NCBI GenBank assembly: GCA_003342895.1
Contig: PTFA01000024.1
Span: 7,190,580 to 7,254,579, forward strand
From: Casuarius casuarius
Taxonomy: Eukaryota; Chordata; Aves; Casuariiformes; Casuariidae
Direction of reading: 5' to 3'
DNA: 64,000 nucleotides
The notes below the pieces were generated by a model that was not told the DNA's origin, did no database searches, and worked only from the letters and a program-made list of their open reading frames with translations. Positions 36,835 to 50,102 of the stretch are shown here, piece by piece. The position numbers and the translations under genes are program-made. Position 1 is the first letter of the stretch. Each line of letters begins with the position of its first letter.

Positions 36835-38875
36835 GTTTTCCTACTGAATTCTGAGAATTCTTACCCTTCAGGTGCTCCCTGTTTTCCAGGAGTGTCAGTG
36901 ATTTGCTGTCAAGATTTGCAGAAGAAGGCTGAAGGAAAACATTTTCCCTTAGGCTGAGATAAGCCCCGTGTCTCAGAGATGCATATGTAAGCCCCAAAAA
37001 AGGCAGGAGAGATAGGGGAATATACATACAGCCCTCTCTCACAGAAAGAGCAACTTCATTTGTTAAACAAAGTTATTCTAAGGAAATGTGCATACTCTAA
37101 AGGCATACTGAGCATATAAGTAGTGAGGCAAGAGTTTAAATTTACATTTGGAGCAAATAAATAACTTTTATGAAATTTATGCTATATGGTTCAAGCCAAT
37201 ACATCCAAACAACAGTGAATATGACTGTTTAAAGTGTATGCTTGAAGCCCAGCAACTAAAGATGTTGCTTGTGAAGAAAATTTACCAGAACTGATAGCTA
37301 AACTACAAGGAAGACATTTAAATCAGTTCTTCCCTCTTTGCCCACATCCTTTATTCTGATCTTAACAAGGGGCCTGTAGAAACTCTTCAAGCTCTTTTCA
37401 GATGTTAGTTTCAGATGGTGAAGGCGAAAGTACTTTGTGTCTCTCAGTATAAAATATGAGCTCTGCTCCCTCAGACACTAAGGGAAAAGCAAAGACAGTC
37501 AATAAGTCTCGAGTTAAACACCTTCCTTCTGACTTAATATAAAGCAGAAACTCATGCTGAGACATTGGTCAACTGTCGAGTGAGTTGTGTCCAAGCCTGA
37601 GTCTCCATAACAGGTTGTATTTTGTCTGGAAAGAACATAGTAGGCCAGGTTATGTTTGGCCTTCAGATGGAGGATCCAATAATTTTTCTTTTCCCTCTTA
37701 GATGCACACATAATGAAGGTAGAAAGAGGTGAAGGCCCCTGAGTCCAAAGCTGCTCTGCATTACAGCCTAGGGTGCGATCCAACTTGAAAATGGAATCAA
37801 GCACATAAGGCCAAGAGGTATAAAAACAGTCACAACGCAACCTCCCTGAACCTGTACCAATGAATATCTCACCTTATAAAATTTGCTATTCACCCGGGGC
37901 TTTCTGGATCACTGGCAAAACATTTAGCACTTAAGGCAACTTTTCTCTGAGCTTAAGTGTTGGCGCTGCTTTCCACTGCGATGTTTCATTGTTATCCTTT
38001 ATTAGGAGAAGAGACAGAAGAAAAGGACAGGAAGAGGAAGATTAATTCTTCATTTGGACATAGTCGAAATGTAGTTTCTGAGCAGCGTAGCAAGTGGTTG
38101 AGTCTCAAAACAAACATACCTAAAACAAGTCCCAAACTTGTCTGACTGTGCAACAACTATGAGGAGAAATGCTTTCCCAGAGCAACATCATTTGCTTTAA
38201 TGGTAAGCTCAGTAATTCAACATAATGTCTTACGTATCTAAGTATTTTGTGTTGAGTTGCATCATTCTTAGCTGTATTGAATAGAGAGCCTTTTAGCAGA
38301 TATCATATCACTGAATTCAACAGGACTACAAGTGAAATGAGGTACCACTTTTGCAGTTTCACACCCATAACAAATTTTCTGGAGGAACAAGAGATAGTAG
38401 TTCTTTATTTGGATTCAGCTGCCAAATATATTTCTGCATGTTAGATTATATCATTTTTAAGAGATCCAAGACCTGTCTATGAAGAATAAGAGATTTTATT
38501 TTTCCAAGAGCTGCATCTGTGTTGGATTTAGGGAGCTTGTGAAAACCAAATGTTGAATGAAACCGCATACCTTCAGTGCTGAAGGACAAAGAAAAATGGC
38601 TTACAGCAACATATATAGTTTAGAGCAATTTATGTCAATTTATTACTACAAAACATTCTTGCTATTTCCTCTTGCTTAATTGTCACACTAGATAAAAGAA
38701 CAACACTGTGAAAAGACAAGCTTTGACCACAGAAGAAAATTTCAGAAAAATACTGAAGAATTAAATAAAAATTAATGTAGCCAAATTCAAATATAAAAGA
38801 CTCAAGATTTTCAGAAACAGGTGTATAAGGAGATGCTTCCAAATCCATACTTAGGTATCTATTTACATAGCGCAA
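36835..38875. other. Unique non-coding stretch, no gene seen
   Basis: Contains a 108-codon frame on the minus strand (37,514-37,840) with an unremarkable composition and no recognised family, and a 134-codon minus frame (36,638-37,042) whose end is repeat A. No splice structure can be supported. Confidence 0.5.
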
Positions 38876-38958
38876 TTTTCAAAGCTGTTGACTATCCAGA
38901 TACTCCAGATGTCCTCAGGGATTATGGCTGGATATTTAGAGCTGTTGAAAATCATGCC
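38876..38958. repeat. Old imperfect palindromic repeat
   Basis: The left arm 'ttttcaaagctgttgac' and the right arm '...tttagagctgttgaaaa' are imperfect inverted repeats, ending in 'gaaaatcatgcc'. The layout resembles the small palindromic repeats frequent in reptile and bird genomes. The identification is tentative. Confidence 0.4.
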
Positions 38959-40194
38959 AGTTCCTAATATTTCTACTCACACTAAAAAAAAGTGTTCCCA
39001 TGAGAGTCATTTGCAAAAGTCTTATTAGTAGAAATACCATAGCGTGCTGAGTAGCATGTCATCTACTCGGCAGTACCAAACAGTATGAATTGTTCTCTCG
39101 ACACATCCTGTTAATAGATGAATGTTTTTTTCCAGCTCAAGTAAGGAACCAGAATCTGTGCAGTGGACAACAGCATCCAAAGTATAAACAACAGGGGACC
39201 ACGTTTGCTGCTGTCTTAACTCTACACCAGTCAATCCGGTTACTTCAGAGACCCTGGGCTCAAGCTAGGTGACGGCATAAAGGAAAACAGTTTCTTTTCC
39301 TCTACCAAAATAGCAGTGGGCAAGTGAAAAAGAAAAGAAGTGCAAAATATTGTTTAATATGATATTGGGCAGAATGGAGCAGGTGCTACCGTGGAGGTTC
39401 ATACGCAGCTTTAGGTACTTCACAAAAAGAGGGCGCTTACACTACAGATTCCCTCAGTTAACAGCTACAGGAAGTTAATTGGATGTAAAACAGTGAAGTC
39501 ATCCCAGACAGCAGTTGTCATTGCTTTGTAGCTCCAGCAACGCTGCTGGCATGAGAATTGTGTTTAGACTGTAAATCCTCACAGTCCACTTTTCTTTCAT
39601 GCTCCTTTTTAACTTTCTGCTTCCCAACTGCTTCACCGCAGAGGGGATTATGTCATATTTTACCCACTGAGAAGGTATAAAGTAATAGCTGGGAGTGTGC
39701 TTGTTTTAAATGTTTCTGTTTAATGCAAGGGTGCAAGCATTATTACAGATTTTGATAGGCTTCTCCTCACAGATGCTTGGTTTTCTCACCTTTTAATCTT
39801 GAGCACGCTTTATTTTTCTGAAACTTTAGGGTTTGCTCGAAAGAAAAACACTTTGATTTATAGACTAGAACTCTCTACTCTTTCTACAGACTGATCCAGC
39901 TCCCATTTACCTGACTTTTACAATGATTTCGTTGACCTCAGTAGATATGCTAATAAGATTTAGGCCTGAAGGCTGTCCTTGCATTATGAAAACCCCCTGA
40001 TGACTGTACTCGCACTGGTTGCACTAAAACACCTATGAACCTTTTTTGTTTCTATTCCTATATGTATAGATGGAGAGGGTATTTCATATGACAAATGAAC
40101 CTAACTGACCAGAAACAGAGACTTTCACGCTTCCTGCCCTTCATCCTGCAGCTACCTGTAATCCTCGGTTTCATCTGACCTACTGACATTAGAT
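38959..40194. other. Unique non-coding stretch, no gene seen
   Basis: No gene supported. The 60-69 codon frames at 39,025-39,272 are opposite each other. The sequence is otherwise AT-rich and unremarkable. Confidence 0.6.
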
Positions 40195-40620
40195 GATCAA
40201 AAACAAAACACTATTCCCCTCCGCAAGCTGGCAAACCCCATACAACGCAATAAAAAAAGGTAACCGGATGAATAATTTATTTGGTTCTCACGCACTCCAT
40301 CACCAAAAATCGGAGGCTGCAGATGGGGGAGAGGGGCTGTAATCGAGCCTTCCCCAGCCATTAGCCGCCCCACACCATACTGCACCGCCCTGGCGCAAAA
40401 CCTGCCTTTTGGACTGTGTGGCACGCTCAGCCGGGCATTTCGGGAGCATGGGGAAGGACCGCCGTCACGTACCCTTAGAGAGGTCAGCTCGGCACCGGGT
40501 TACGGCTGTTCTGCCACCCACGTCTGTCAGCTGCCCTGATCTGCTCCATTTGGCCTAAAACTGGCCCTAAGTCTGATACTGGAAAAAAGAGCAAGAGCAG
40601 CCCAGCAGACGCCACGCAAG
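40195..40620. promoter_or_regulatory. CpG-enriched cluster, weak island
   Basis: About 21 CpG by eye in some 430 bp, against a handful per kilobase around it; G+C is near one half. Unlike the 17-kb block, no repeat copy was found inside it, so a regulatory or promoter-type island is a fair reading. No adjoining exon could be recognised. The minus-strand frame at 40,197-40,424 (75 codons) is unrecognised. Confidence 0.35.
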
Positions 40621-43600
40621 AAAGCTCAACTAATTAGTAAAAATTACTCTAACCAGATGCAAATCAATGTTTAGTCATTTTGAAAGAAATGGAAGAACTG
40701 CATGAAACCGATTTACACTTACTGATCTGCTAAGTTAAGACATGTAGTTATTACGGGATGATCCACTAAGGCCATTAGAAATACAAGATTTTGTTCAGGC
40801 AAAAATTCCATTGATTTTTTCAGATCATTTAGTCAGGTTAGGATAAACACCTCCATCTACAGCAGCAGCAGGCAACAGGAGCAATGCCTGACATTCCTTT
40901 TCTCCACGCTGTCAGCATCCTAAAAATAAATTTACAGCATACATCTAGCTTCTCTGTAGCAATAAACAAATAAAACAAGTTACTACTAATTAGCCATATT
41001 TACCTTCTGTAATAGTGCATATACAAGTAAAAGTAGAAGAGCAGTTTAGGCCAGATTCATTACAGTTCTTACCTGGCAGTTTTTCATCCAACTTAGTCAA
41101 GTCTTATGATGTATACCTCTTCAAAACACACTGGCGTAATAAAAAACTGCAAAAGTGCATAGTCAAATAGTAGTTTAGGCAGGATTTCTTCTTACTTTTT
41201 TTTTTTTTTAAATAAAATTAGCTAGTATAAAGTTGCCTTTTAAATGACGTGATGACAACCTAATCCATTTCCCTGGCATTGTCCCTCAAAGTTTACAGAG
41301 GAACAACTTGGATGCACCGCATACAAGACACTTCCAAATCCGGCGACTTGCACCACCTTGCAGCTCTTCTGTATGTGGAAATCCAAGGTACTCAACAGGG
41401 TACATGAAGTGAAATTGTTTACCAGGCTTCCAAGAATCAAAGAACATGAAGCTAAAGGCCAAGATAGAAAGGGAGAGGAAATTTTAAGGCATTTATAAGC
41501 CCTTAGAATTTGGTGTTAACTTCAGTATAAAACAAGTTGTGAGGAGAAAGAAGCAGATAAGAAAATTGCTCTACCTTATAGGAGAACTTTCTCTTTTGCT
41601 TTGATAACAAGTTACCCACAGAGCAGGCCAGATCCTGACAGCATCTTGTGGCATGGCGGTTGCTTAATACCCCGATGTTTGTGATGGTGACAGGATCTCC
41701 CATGGAAAATTCCTTCCCTGATGAGCATCTAAAGGCCTTAACACAGCCTAATCCATTTTTAATTCCCTTAGTTTTTAAGGTATCCAACTGGCTTTGCAGT
41801 TGCTAAATTGTGTGCCTCAACAGGTATTTTTACAAGTACGCCTGCATCTTTGCAGTGCAAACTAAAACAAGAACATTCTTATCGAGTCCAGAAAATATTT
41901 GCCAAAAATTCTAATGGCAAGTGTTAAAGTAGCTCTGAATAGGTTAAACTCACAGCATCTTTATTGTAGACCAGAGAAGTGACCCTAGTGCTTGGTTTTT
42001 ATCTTGCATATTAAAAATTCAGAGAAGGAAATTCCAAATAAGAGACTGTGACTGAAGGGATGATTTGGCATTTTCAGTACTGAAAGAAATAACATTTATT
42101 GGATAACCAACTGTTTAAATCCTATTCCGTTTCCATAAGTAGAGAATCTTAAGAATGCAATCATCCACAGCAAACTATGCACAGCCCAGAGGATAAACAA
42201 AAAAATTTACCTGTGTTCATCGAAACTTCATGAACGAACACTGAAAATGAAAAACGTTTCTGAAGAGTCCCAGTTGTAAGCAAATTGAAAGGATGGATCT
42301 GTGAGGAGATTTGGTAACCATGAATTTAAATTAGCTTTTGTAGATATAAATTTTCTAGTTTTCTAGGTCTCTCCTACTCTACAGGCACACTGGTACTATT
42401 TAGGAACAGCATAACTTTGTGTAAAATGTAATTCCAGCTCTCACATATTAATGTCAAGTGCTTTATAATCGTTACATAAATACCTTAGACCATAAGTGTT
42501 TAAATGGAGCAAGTTAATTGCTCCACAATGCAGAATGATAAAAAATTATCTGTCAGAAATTAAGAGGCTGATTCGTTAACGTCATTGATCCTCCTCCTTC
42601 TACACAGACTGAAGCAAACTCTCCTATTCAACAACCAGGGCATTGTCTTACGAAGGCCTCACATAGGGCTATCATAATTGCTTTTGTAATTCCATTGATA
42701 CCAAAGGATCACGTTAAAAACTCACTCTCCCTGAATATAAGCTGCAAAACTTCCTCTGCCTCCCTTAAAAAAAAAAAAAAGTGTTTTCAGAATTACACGT
42801 TCTTTCCAAAAGATCTGCCCTCAGCAGAGATCTCATTTTTTAGCTTTCAAAAGACTCACAAGTCACCTGCTCAGCTAGGGCTGCCTATTCTAGGCCATCT
42901 CATTTAGCTGATTGCCTTCAGAGGGTGACACAGAAGTAGCAGCTGAAATTAACCCTGAACACCAAGCTTTGTCTACCTGGGATATAAAAAACTGTTTGGG
43001 ACACATGGCATTCATTTAGAAAATGGCATTGGAAAAATACTGTTTACTAACTCCCTACTAGCAGGGGCTGAGAACGTACGCAGCGCATTCACCTTTGTAC
43101 ATAACGGAGCATCAGCGGGGGGGAAATTGGTGGTGGCAGCATGGGGATTGACTCGTTGCTGTGAACGGTGATGTGTGCTCTGAAGCTGAGCAAAGAGTGG
43201 GGCCACAGCACATACGGGGAGACTAGGTAAAAAAAGGGCTAAGTTTGTCCATTAAGTGACATGTCGTGGAAGTGAGTTCTGTCCATGCCGACTTGAACGG
43301 AGAGCAGGGTCTGGATCTCCACATAGGCTTGTGTCACTCCTGCCCGCCTTGGGCTGGGTGGTTTGAAAGACCTGGCCACGAAGAGTGACAAGGGAACTGT
43401 GATTCCTCCTGGGAGCCAGGAGTCTCCACCTGGCACTGCCACTGCAGTTGTTTAATAGCAGCTCAGCACACATCCCAGCTTGAACTGGCTATGAGGGTGT
43501 TTTGCTAACTTGTTAGTAGATGATGCTGCAGGAGGAAGATCATCAGGGCTGTTTGACTATGGCAGTGGTGCCACAATAGTCAGCCGGATGTAGTTCAAGG

Positions 43601-44167
43601 TTTGTACTTGAGAGTTAAAAAAACGATGGACCATCTCTGACAGCCAATTTTTTCCTTGAGGGCATATAAACAACTTTTTAGCAGGGTCATCCAATTCAGC
43701 CTTGATCATTTTTCCTATGTGTGATGAAACCAAATGTGACAAGAGTAACACAGTGAATCACTAACACAGGGTCCAGCATTATAGAGCTGTGCAAAGCACT
43801 AGGCGTGAACTCCTATACATGAAATTAGGAAAAGGTCAGTGCATCATAAGTCTTTCTTAAACGCTTTCTTAAATTTTTGGAGAATTGTGGAGTTCTAGTA
43901 TTTCTCGGCATAGCTTCACCTTCAAAGTACTTTTAGGTAGCTATCATCCACTTGCATGGATTTGCAACTTAAGCAAGCAAGTTAGGTCTGGAAAATAGTT
44001 TTCTGTGCCTTTCCTATTAATGCCTCCATGAATTTTCACAGAACTAATTAAGTTTAGTGGTGTTTCAAGAACAGACTCTTTCTTTTCATGTAGAATCCTT
44101 TGTCAACACACTGATACTGTACAATTCACATGAATCAGAATCTCAGCTAGCCTGAGGCTCTTACTTC
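40621..44167. other. Unique non-coding stretch with poly-A and poly-T runs
   Basis: No gene supported. There is a poly-T run near 41,198-41,210 and a 14-base poly-A at 42,767-42,780. Overlapping minus-strand frames at 43,239-43,473 (67 and 73 codons) lie in GC-richer DNA and are unrecognised. Confidence 0.55.
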
Positions 44168-44203
44168 AAAAAAAAAAAGAAAGAAAGAAAGAAAGAAAAG
44201 AAA
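44168..44203. repeat. Poly-A plus (GAAA)n microsatellite
   Basis: Eleven A followed by five to six GAAA units. No LINE or SINE body was recognised immediately upstream that would make this a retroposon tail. Confidence 0.93.
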
Positions 44204-47200
44204 CCTTACCAAACTTCTATGAGCGCTTAATGTCTGAGATATGAATAATGAGACACTTAATATGATACATTGAAAACAAAACTTGCTTAGTATTCCTGAT
44301 AAGTCATTCTCAGTTTAAATCCAAAACTGTCTTTCATACTCTGTCTCCAAGAGACAATGTTAGAGAAAGCTCCTCTTTCAATTTATATTATACTTATGGT
44401 GGACTGGAATGTCTTTTTCTGTATAGCGCAGTTTTAACATAATCAGTATTTTTTATTTTGCTTCTTGACACCCAAAGTAAAGAGTCTTTTGATTAATAGA
44501 CTTTAGGAGCCCATATGATCTCAGGATGATTTTTCAGGAAGACTTTAATATGGTGGCTTCCTATTCTGTCACCCAAATGTATCATTACACTCAATCAGTT
44601 ATGCATGAACGTGCAAGTAGAATTTATTCATACATCTTGGCATTTTCAAAAAAAAAAGGGGGACTAGGATTTCAGCCTTCTCAAGAGCTAGATCTACATT
44701 ACAAGTGGACTTTCATTACAAAGCTTTCAACAAAGACATTTTTTTAATTTTAAGGGTGCAAAAATGCATCAAAGCCTAGAGAAATTCATGGGTGTTTTTC
44801 TTTCTAAGAAAAAAAGAAGAAAAAGAAGAATTGCCAGCTGTAAGCCCTTAAAAAACCCTGGGTTTTGTGATAGCATCATAAACATTGTTGCTAACACGTT
44901 CCATTCATTTTCAATGTCTGTCAGTGCTGTTTCAGTTGCATGGAGTGATTCTTAGACATGTTTCAAGACTTTACCTAATCCATGCAAAATTATTTGGAAT
45001 GAAAAGGCAATACAAACTGTTCCACTCCAAATAGTAAGCTTGCATAACTATGATCTATGGTTGTAGGTCTTCCAGAATTTGAAACTGCCCCAAGACATAA
45101 AAGCAGTGTATTCTAATGGGGAAACTGGTTAATTCTCATTTCAGACATACTGATAGCTTGTTGCACTCCAAGGGGAAGAGAATTCAAAGGAAGGGAGAAA
45201 AACACAAACATGGAAAGAATAGTGTTATACAAACTGTCCACTCACTTTACCGCAAAGCATATCAAGAGCAATGGATGTTTTAAAGTAATGAAAACGAAAG
45301 GAATTATTCATATGAATTTTTGGTATTGTTATATGCATAACCATCGTATCATCTATTACTTGCCTTCAAAGCATCATTTAATTGCTGCTGAAAGAAAGAG
45401 TATCACACCAAATGTGACATCAGACTCCCATTTCCCCATTCACGTTGTTTTTCACTACCTCCTTCACAAAATGGAAAGTATTATGTTGCTAAGAATATAT
45501 TTCAGTATATGGTATCCTCTGCTATGATACCATGTTCCCCATTTTCACCTTGCAGTGTAATTCCTATATACAGGAATACAGATTTTCTGTGTATTATCAC
45601 TATGTACAATGACAGTCTGTAAATAAGCTTGTGAGTTTATATCCTTGAGGAGGGATGTAGCCTTTAAAACAATTGAATAAGCGAAAGGTCTGTGTGCAAG
45701 AACACTAACTCATTTCTGAAAATTACACAAGGCTCCTTTGAACGTCTCCTAATGTTTCAACATCCAAGCGTGAAGACAGAACTGAACCATTTTGGCAGCT
45801 ATTTTCAGAAATCTTAAAGGAGGGCAGCTATAAACTTCACCACAGACACAAGTAGAGCCAACCGAAGCATTTGGTATCCCCCTCAATCAGGTATATGGGC
45901 AATTTTGTAGACTAGATCACGTAGCTCCAAACCTCTCAATTAAGATAATATTATCAGCAATTTGCTGTCTTACCTCCTCGCTTCCTCACGCACATACGAA
46001 GGTACTCTTCTGCTAGATTTTCTGTCACCAAGGACAAAGTCAGATGTTTCACCACTTCCAAGTAGAGTTACATTAGGGACATTTAAGACAATAAACAACT
46101 GGTGTAGCTACAAGCTAAACAGAGATATCCTGAGACACAGTGACTGAATCTGTAAGTGCAAGAAATAGTCAACATTAATTACAGCCCATGAGAAAATGAC
46201 TCCTATCCCTTGCAGTAGTACCTAAGCCTACTAAAATTTTCTGTGTTGCCCAAATGAAAGACACTTCCATGTCAACAAGAAATCTAAGAAATATTTAGCT
46301 GCAAAGTCATACTTCTCAAAGAAAGTACATCATCTCCTTCTAACTTCAAACAGGAATACAATCGCTCTGTACGTCCAAAGGATTTACCTTTTGACTCCAG
46401 TGAGTTTCGTAACGCAGAGGGAAGGGTGTACACACCTTCCAATGCAGTATGTCTCAGGCGTGGGACTGAAGTCATAATCTCAAATAGATTGCCTTTCCAA
46501 AACTGCCTTTAACTGTGGTACTGTTGCTCATAAAATGTCGAACACTGAGATTAAAGGCCAAATCCTCACCTGCGCAACACCAGGAACCTCTGATATTTTA
46601 GTACTGCTTTAGATAATACATTTTCAAGTCCTCGGTTTTACTTTAGGAGGTAAACTTAGGGTTTCATACGCCTTATCATGAAGATATAACATGTGGGTGT
46701 TTTCATCCACTTTCCTGGAAACTGATGGAATTGAACACTGGCTCTGGTACTTAATAACTTACTGAATTACTGCACCAAAGCCGTATAAAAATGGAGCAAA
46801 ATTAGACATATTAATCATATTTTGATAACATGTAGGAAAAGAAAAAAGTAATCCAATCAGAAAATTTGTAAAGAGAAAAAGACACTGGTTTAAGGTTTTC
46901 AGACCCATTTTCTCTGTCAGACTATTTTCTTTTCAGTGTTGCATAGAATAAAGCTAACCTGAATATAAATACTGTTTGGGAAAAAAAATACTATTTTTGT
47001 GCATTTCTGAGTGATTTCTGGTTTCTACTAGCATCACAGCTCTCTGACTTTGCTTCCTTCCAAATCTGGGTTTTTAACCACTCAAACACATTTCATTTTA
47101 GGGGCAGAGTTTAAGGCAAAGGTACCAAACTGGGATCTGGTCTAAGAGGTCACATTACTCATGGCATTGAATTTAGTTCCTCATTCTTTCAGAAAACTAT

Positions 47201-49298
47201 GCACAGATGCAATTAGGGCAAAAGTAAACCCTGAAGTCTGTTTTCAAGAGCAAATCTGACTATTATTTCAGTTTTGTTTATAAATAGAACCTAGTGTATG
47301 AATGAATGTGATAACTGAGGTTCCATAGTGACTATATTGTAATTTAGTGATGACTCAATGACCTCTGTTTTATTTCATGTTCTATTTTTATAAAAAGATC
47401 TCCTTAAAAATTCCTTGAAAAGTGAATAAGGAGGCAACTTTTTTGTCACATTAGCAAGCTGGAAGAATCCAGAACTATGTCGGTGATATCACCTACTCCG
47501 TTTCCCACACAGCAAGAGTTTGAGCATGTTTATGAATCATGTGCTTCCTGACAAATAAGGAGGAAGGAGGAAGGCAAAAACCTCTCAAGCTTGATCCCCA
47601 ACTGCGTTACAGTAGCACTAAGCATACTTGATTTCTAGGGAGTGAAGAGGAGGTTCAATCAACCTACATATTGCTTTCAACTTCCTCTTCCAGGATGATC
47701 ACACATCTTTACACTCTGAATATTTTCCAGATACTCAAATCCTTTTTCCATATAATTGAAGAAATTCTTTGATCTGTGTTTAAATCTCACCAGCCATCTG
47801 AAAGCTGATATGCAAGTTATGATTCTCCATGGCGTGTAACAAAAAAACACGGTAAATGATGCCATGAAGCCCCACATCTGACCTAACCTCATGTAATGAA
47901 TGCAGCAAGCATACTTGGATGTACTTCTTGCATGTGCGTATACAGTGACCATGGAGCAAAGTGACCGACTGCATGACAAAGTGTAAGACTGTGAAATGAA
48001 TCTGTAATCGTAGCATTATCTGGAATAGCAGGATGATATTGCTTTTTGAGGTAAAGTTAAAGTCTAACAGTTCATCAAATTTTACTAGCTAGATTCCTAT
48101 CTAGCACTTAAAGAACAAACAAATTAGTCAAGACAAGGATCTATGAAGAGAGAAGAATATGTTCACGAACATATATACAGCTTAGTATGATAAAACACTC
48201 ATATGTTAGCACTTAGTTTTAGTGTTATTCTGTAATATAGTAAGTACTTTCTAAATACAACAGTCCCTCTGCTCCTGGAACTTGCTGATGAAACTCTAGG
48301 GAATGGAGAGTAAGAAACTTCCATTTCTTTATTAAGGAAGATAAATATTTTATCTAAATCAAATGGTTCCCAAAGCACAAGTCTAGGAACCTTTACAGAG
48401 CTGGAATATGTGACTTTAAATAAGCTTCCTCATGCAAGAAGGTGGTGGGAAATATTCTAAAGGCTTCACTTTTTTCCTAGGATCACGTATCAGCCGTAAT
48501 TGCTCATTTCCTCTATTGATTTTTTTTTTCAAAATGTTCCCTATAACCTCACTCTGACAGAAACAAGGTCTGCTCTGTTGCCTCAGCACTTTTCTTAGTT
48601 ACAAAAATTAGGCCATCCGACCAGAAAAGAGAAACAGTATCATGCAATTTCAGCAATCAATCAGAGCAACTCATGTTTTATTTTTCAGGCTGGGATGGGA
48701 CATTTTGTGCAGAACAAGCTGCTTCTGATTTGTAACGTCTTTGACTTTCAACTGCAAAGATGCATTTCAGCAGAAGACAATAAAATTTTACTAATGAGGA
48801 ACAAGGTACGGCAGACTGATAATAGCAGATGATGTTTCCAGTTCAGACATCACATGCTTGCCCTATCACATGTGAGAGGAAAGGTTCACCACAGACTGTC
48901 TCAATTCAAAACAATACCACATTTTGTGTGCTCTAGTGGATCTAGAAGAAACTACAGCTATGCCAGTTATGTGAGAAATGTTGATAAATTGATGCTATGA
49001 CTTAATTTACCCATGCAATCTGAGGGAAAAACTTGAGCTCTATGCTTTTTGCAATTAGGTTAGCCAAGGGATCAATGATCCTCTCATTACAGTAAGTTCA
49101 TACCAGTGCTAGACCTGGGCCTAAGGTATGGTATTAAGCTTTCCATCTACCTGGTCACATCTCAATAACTATTCATTTAGAATATGAATCAAAGATTTGG
49201 ATATGTAACTGAAAATGTCTTCTATGACATTGTTCATAAAAACTAAGCAGAAAAGTACATTTTTGGAGGACCTGAGAGCAGAAGACAACTGCAATATT
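44204..49298. other. Unique non-coding stretch, no gene seen
   Basis: About 5 kb of AT-rich DNA. Two overlapping minus-strand frames at 47,677-48,016 (100 and 78 codons) and a 105-codon plus frame at 45,210-45,527 have no recognisable relatives. A fragment near 46,556-46,585 ('aaaggccaaatcctcacc') is reminiscent of old palindromic repeats. Nothing else stands out. Confidence 0.55.
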
Positions 49299-49633
49299 CA
49301 GTTCCCTCTCTAACCCACCATTACTCCCAAGGACTTCTAAGGATTTAGCAGTGAGGTTATCCCATGTTTCTGAGTAAGGTGATGCCCCTGGGGCAATTCC
49401 ATCCTGTTCTGGAGGGAAGGGGAGCAATAATCTCTAAAGTCGGTTATTGCTTCAAGAGGCATTTAATGGCTGCAGCGACAGCATTTCGTATGAAACTGCT
49501 GGAACGCAAAGGTAATACAGAACGGATAAGGGAGAGCATCTGGTAATCTAATGTTCAGGCTAGGCCTTTATGGACTGCTGGGAGCACCACCGCGTCAAGG
49601 CAGTGCTCTGCATTTCCTCCCTGCTCATAGTGC
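49299..49633 (+). repeat. Repeat A, copy 2
   Basis: Opposite in orientation to the copy at 36,480-36,834. It begins 'cagttccctctctaaccc' and ends 'atttcctccctgctcatag'. The shared core 'gcatctggtaatctaatg' is at about 49,538-49,555. The plus-strand frame 49,364-49,546 (60 codons) is the counterpart of the minus-strand frame ending inside copy 1, sharing Phe-His-Pro-Val-Leu and a Phe-Lys-Arg-His or Phe-Arg-Arg-His block. Weak similarity may continue to about 49,690. Confidence 0.75.
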
Positions 49634-49910
49634 CACAGCGTTTATCTAAACAAGGCAAATCACCCTTTGGGCTGGTTTGCAAGTTTACTCCTAGTTAATT
49701 CCTCAAGGCTTGTTTCCTTGAGGCTTGGAGTGCCTTGCACCAGCTGTAACTCACGTCGGATCTTTGGTGTTATCTCCATGTGGAGGATATTAAAATAATC
49801 CAGTCGGGAAGCAGGTGCTCTGAGCCTGGAGCATCAGCTCAGAGTACTACCTTTCTGTTGCAGTTCTTGCAGAATTGCAGCGTGGAGCCTCTGCCACTGA
49901 AATCTGGGGA

Positions 49911-50102
49911 GGGAGCAGGGCCGCGGGGGAGGCCCCAGCCCTGGGGGGCATCGGGCACCACTGCAGAGACAGGATGGGGATAGACGGGTGCCCATGGGTC
50001 AGCGCTAGGCACCCCAGGGACAGACGCAAGCAGGGTTGCGACGCAGCAGGGCCATAGCTCAACTGGGGCCAAACCAGTAGACACTCAGCTGAAAACCAGC
50101 TC
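49911..50102 (-). repeat. Repeat B, copy 2 (GC-rich)
   Basis: Reverse-complement partner of 17,066-17,244. It lies within a GC-rich block (about 49,860-50,200) and inside a 144-codon minus-strand frame (50,281-49,847) that keeps the same frame as copy 1 across the shared part, despite a nine-base and a three-base length difference. The neighbouring repeat A points the other way, so A and B either form one composite element here or are independent insertions. Confidence 0.65.

Noticed and set aside
37514..37840. 108-codon minus-strand frame as a possible exon
   Set aside because: No recognisable protein, no convincing splice sites, and a length within chance expectation for 64 kb read in six frames.
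44168..44203. SINE or LINE poly-A tail at the GAAA run
   Set aside because: No element body was recognised upstream; it reads as a simple microsatellite.
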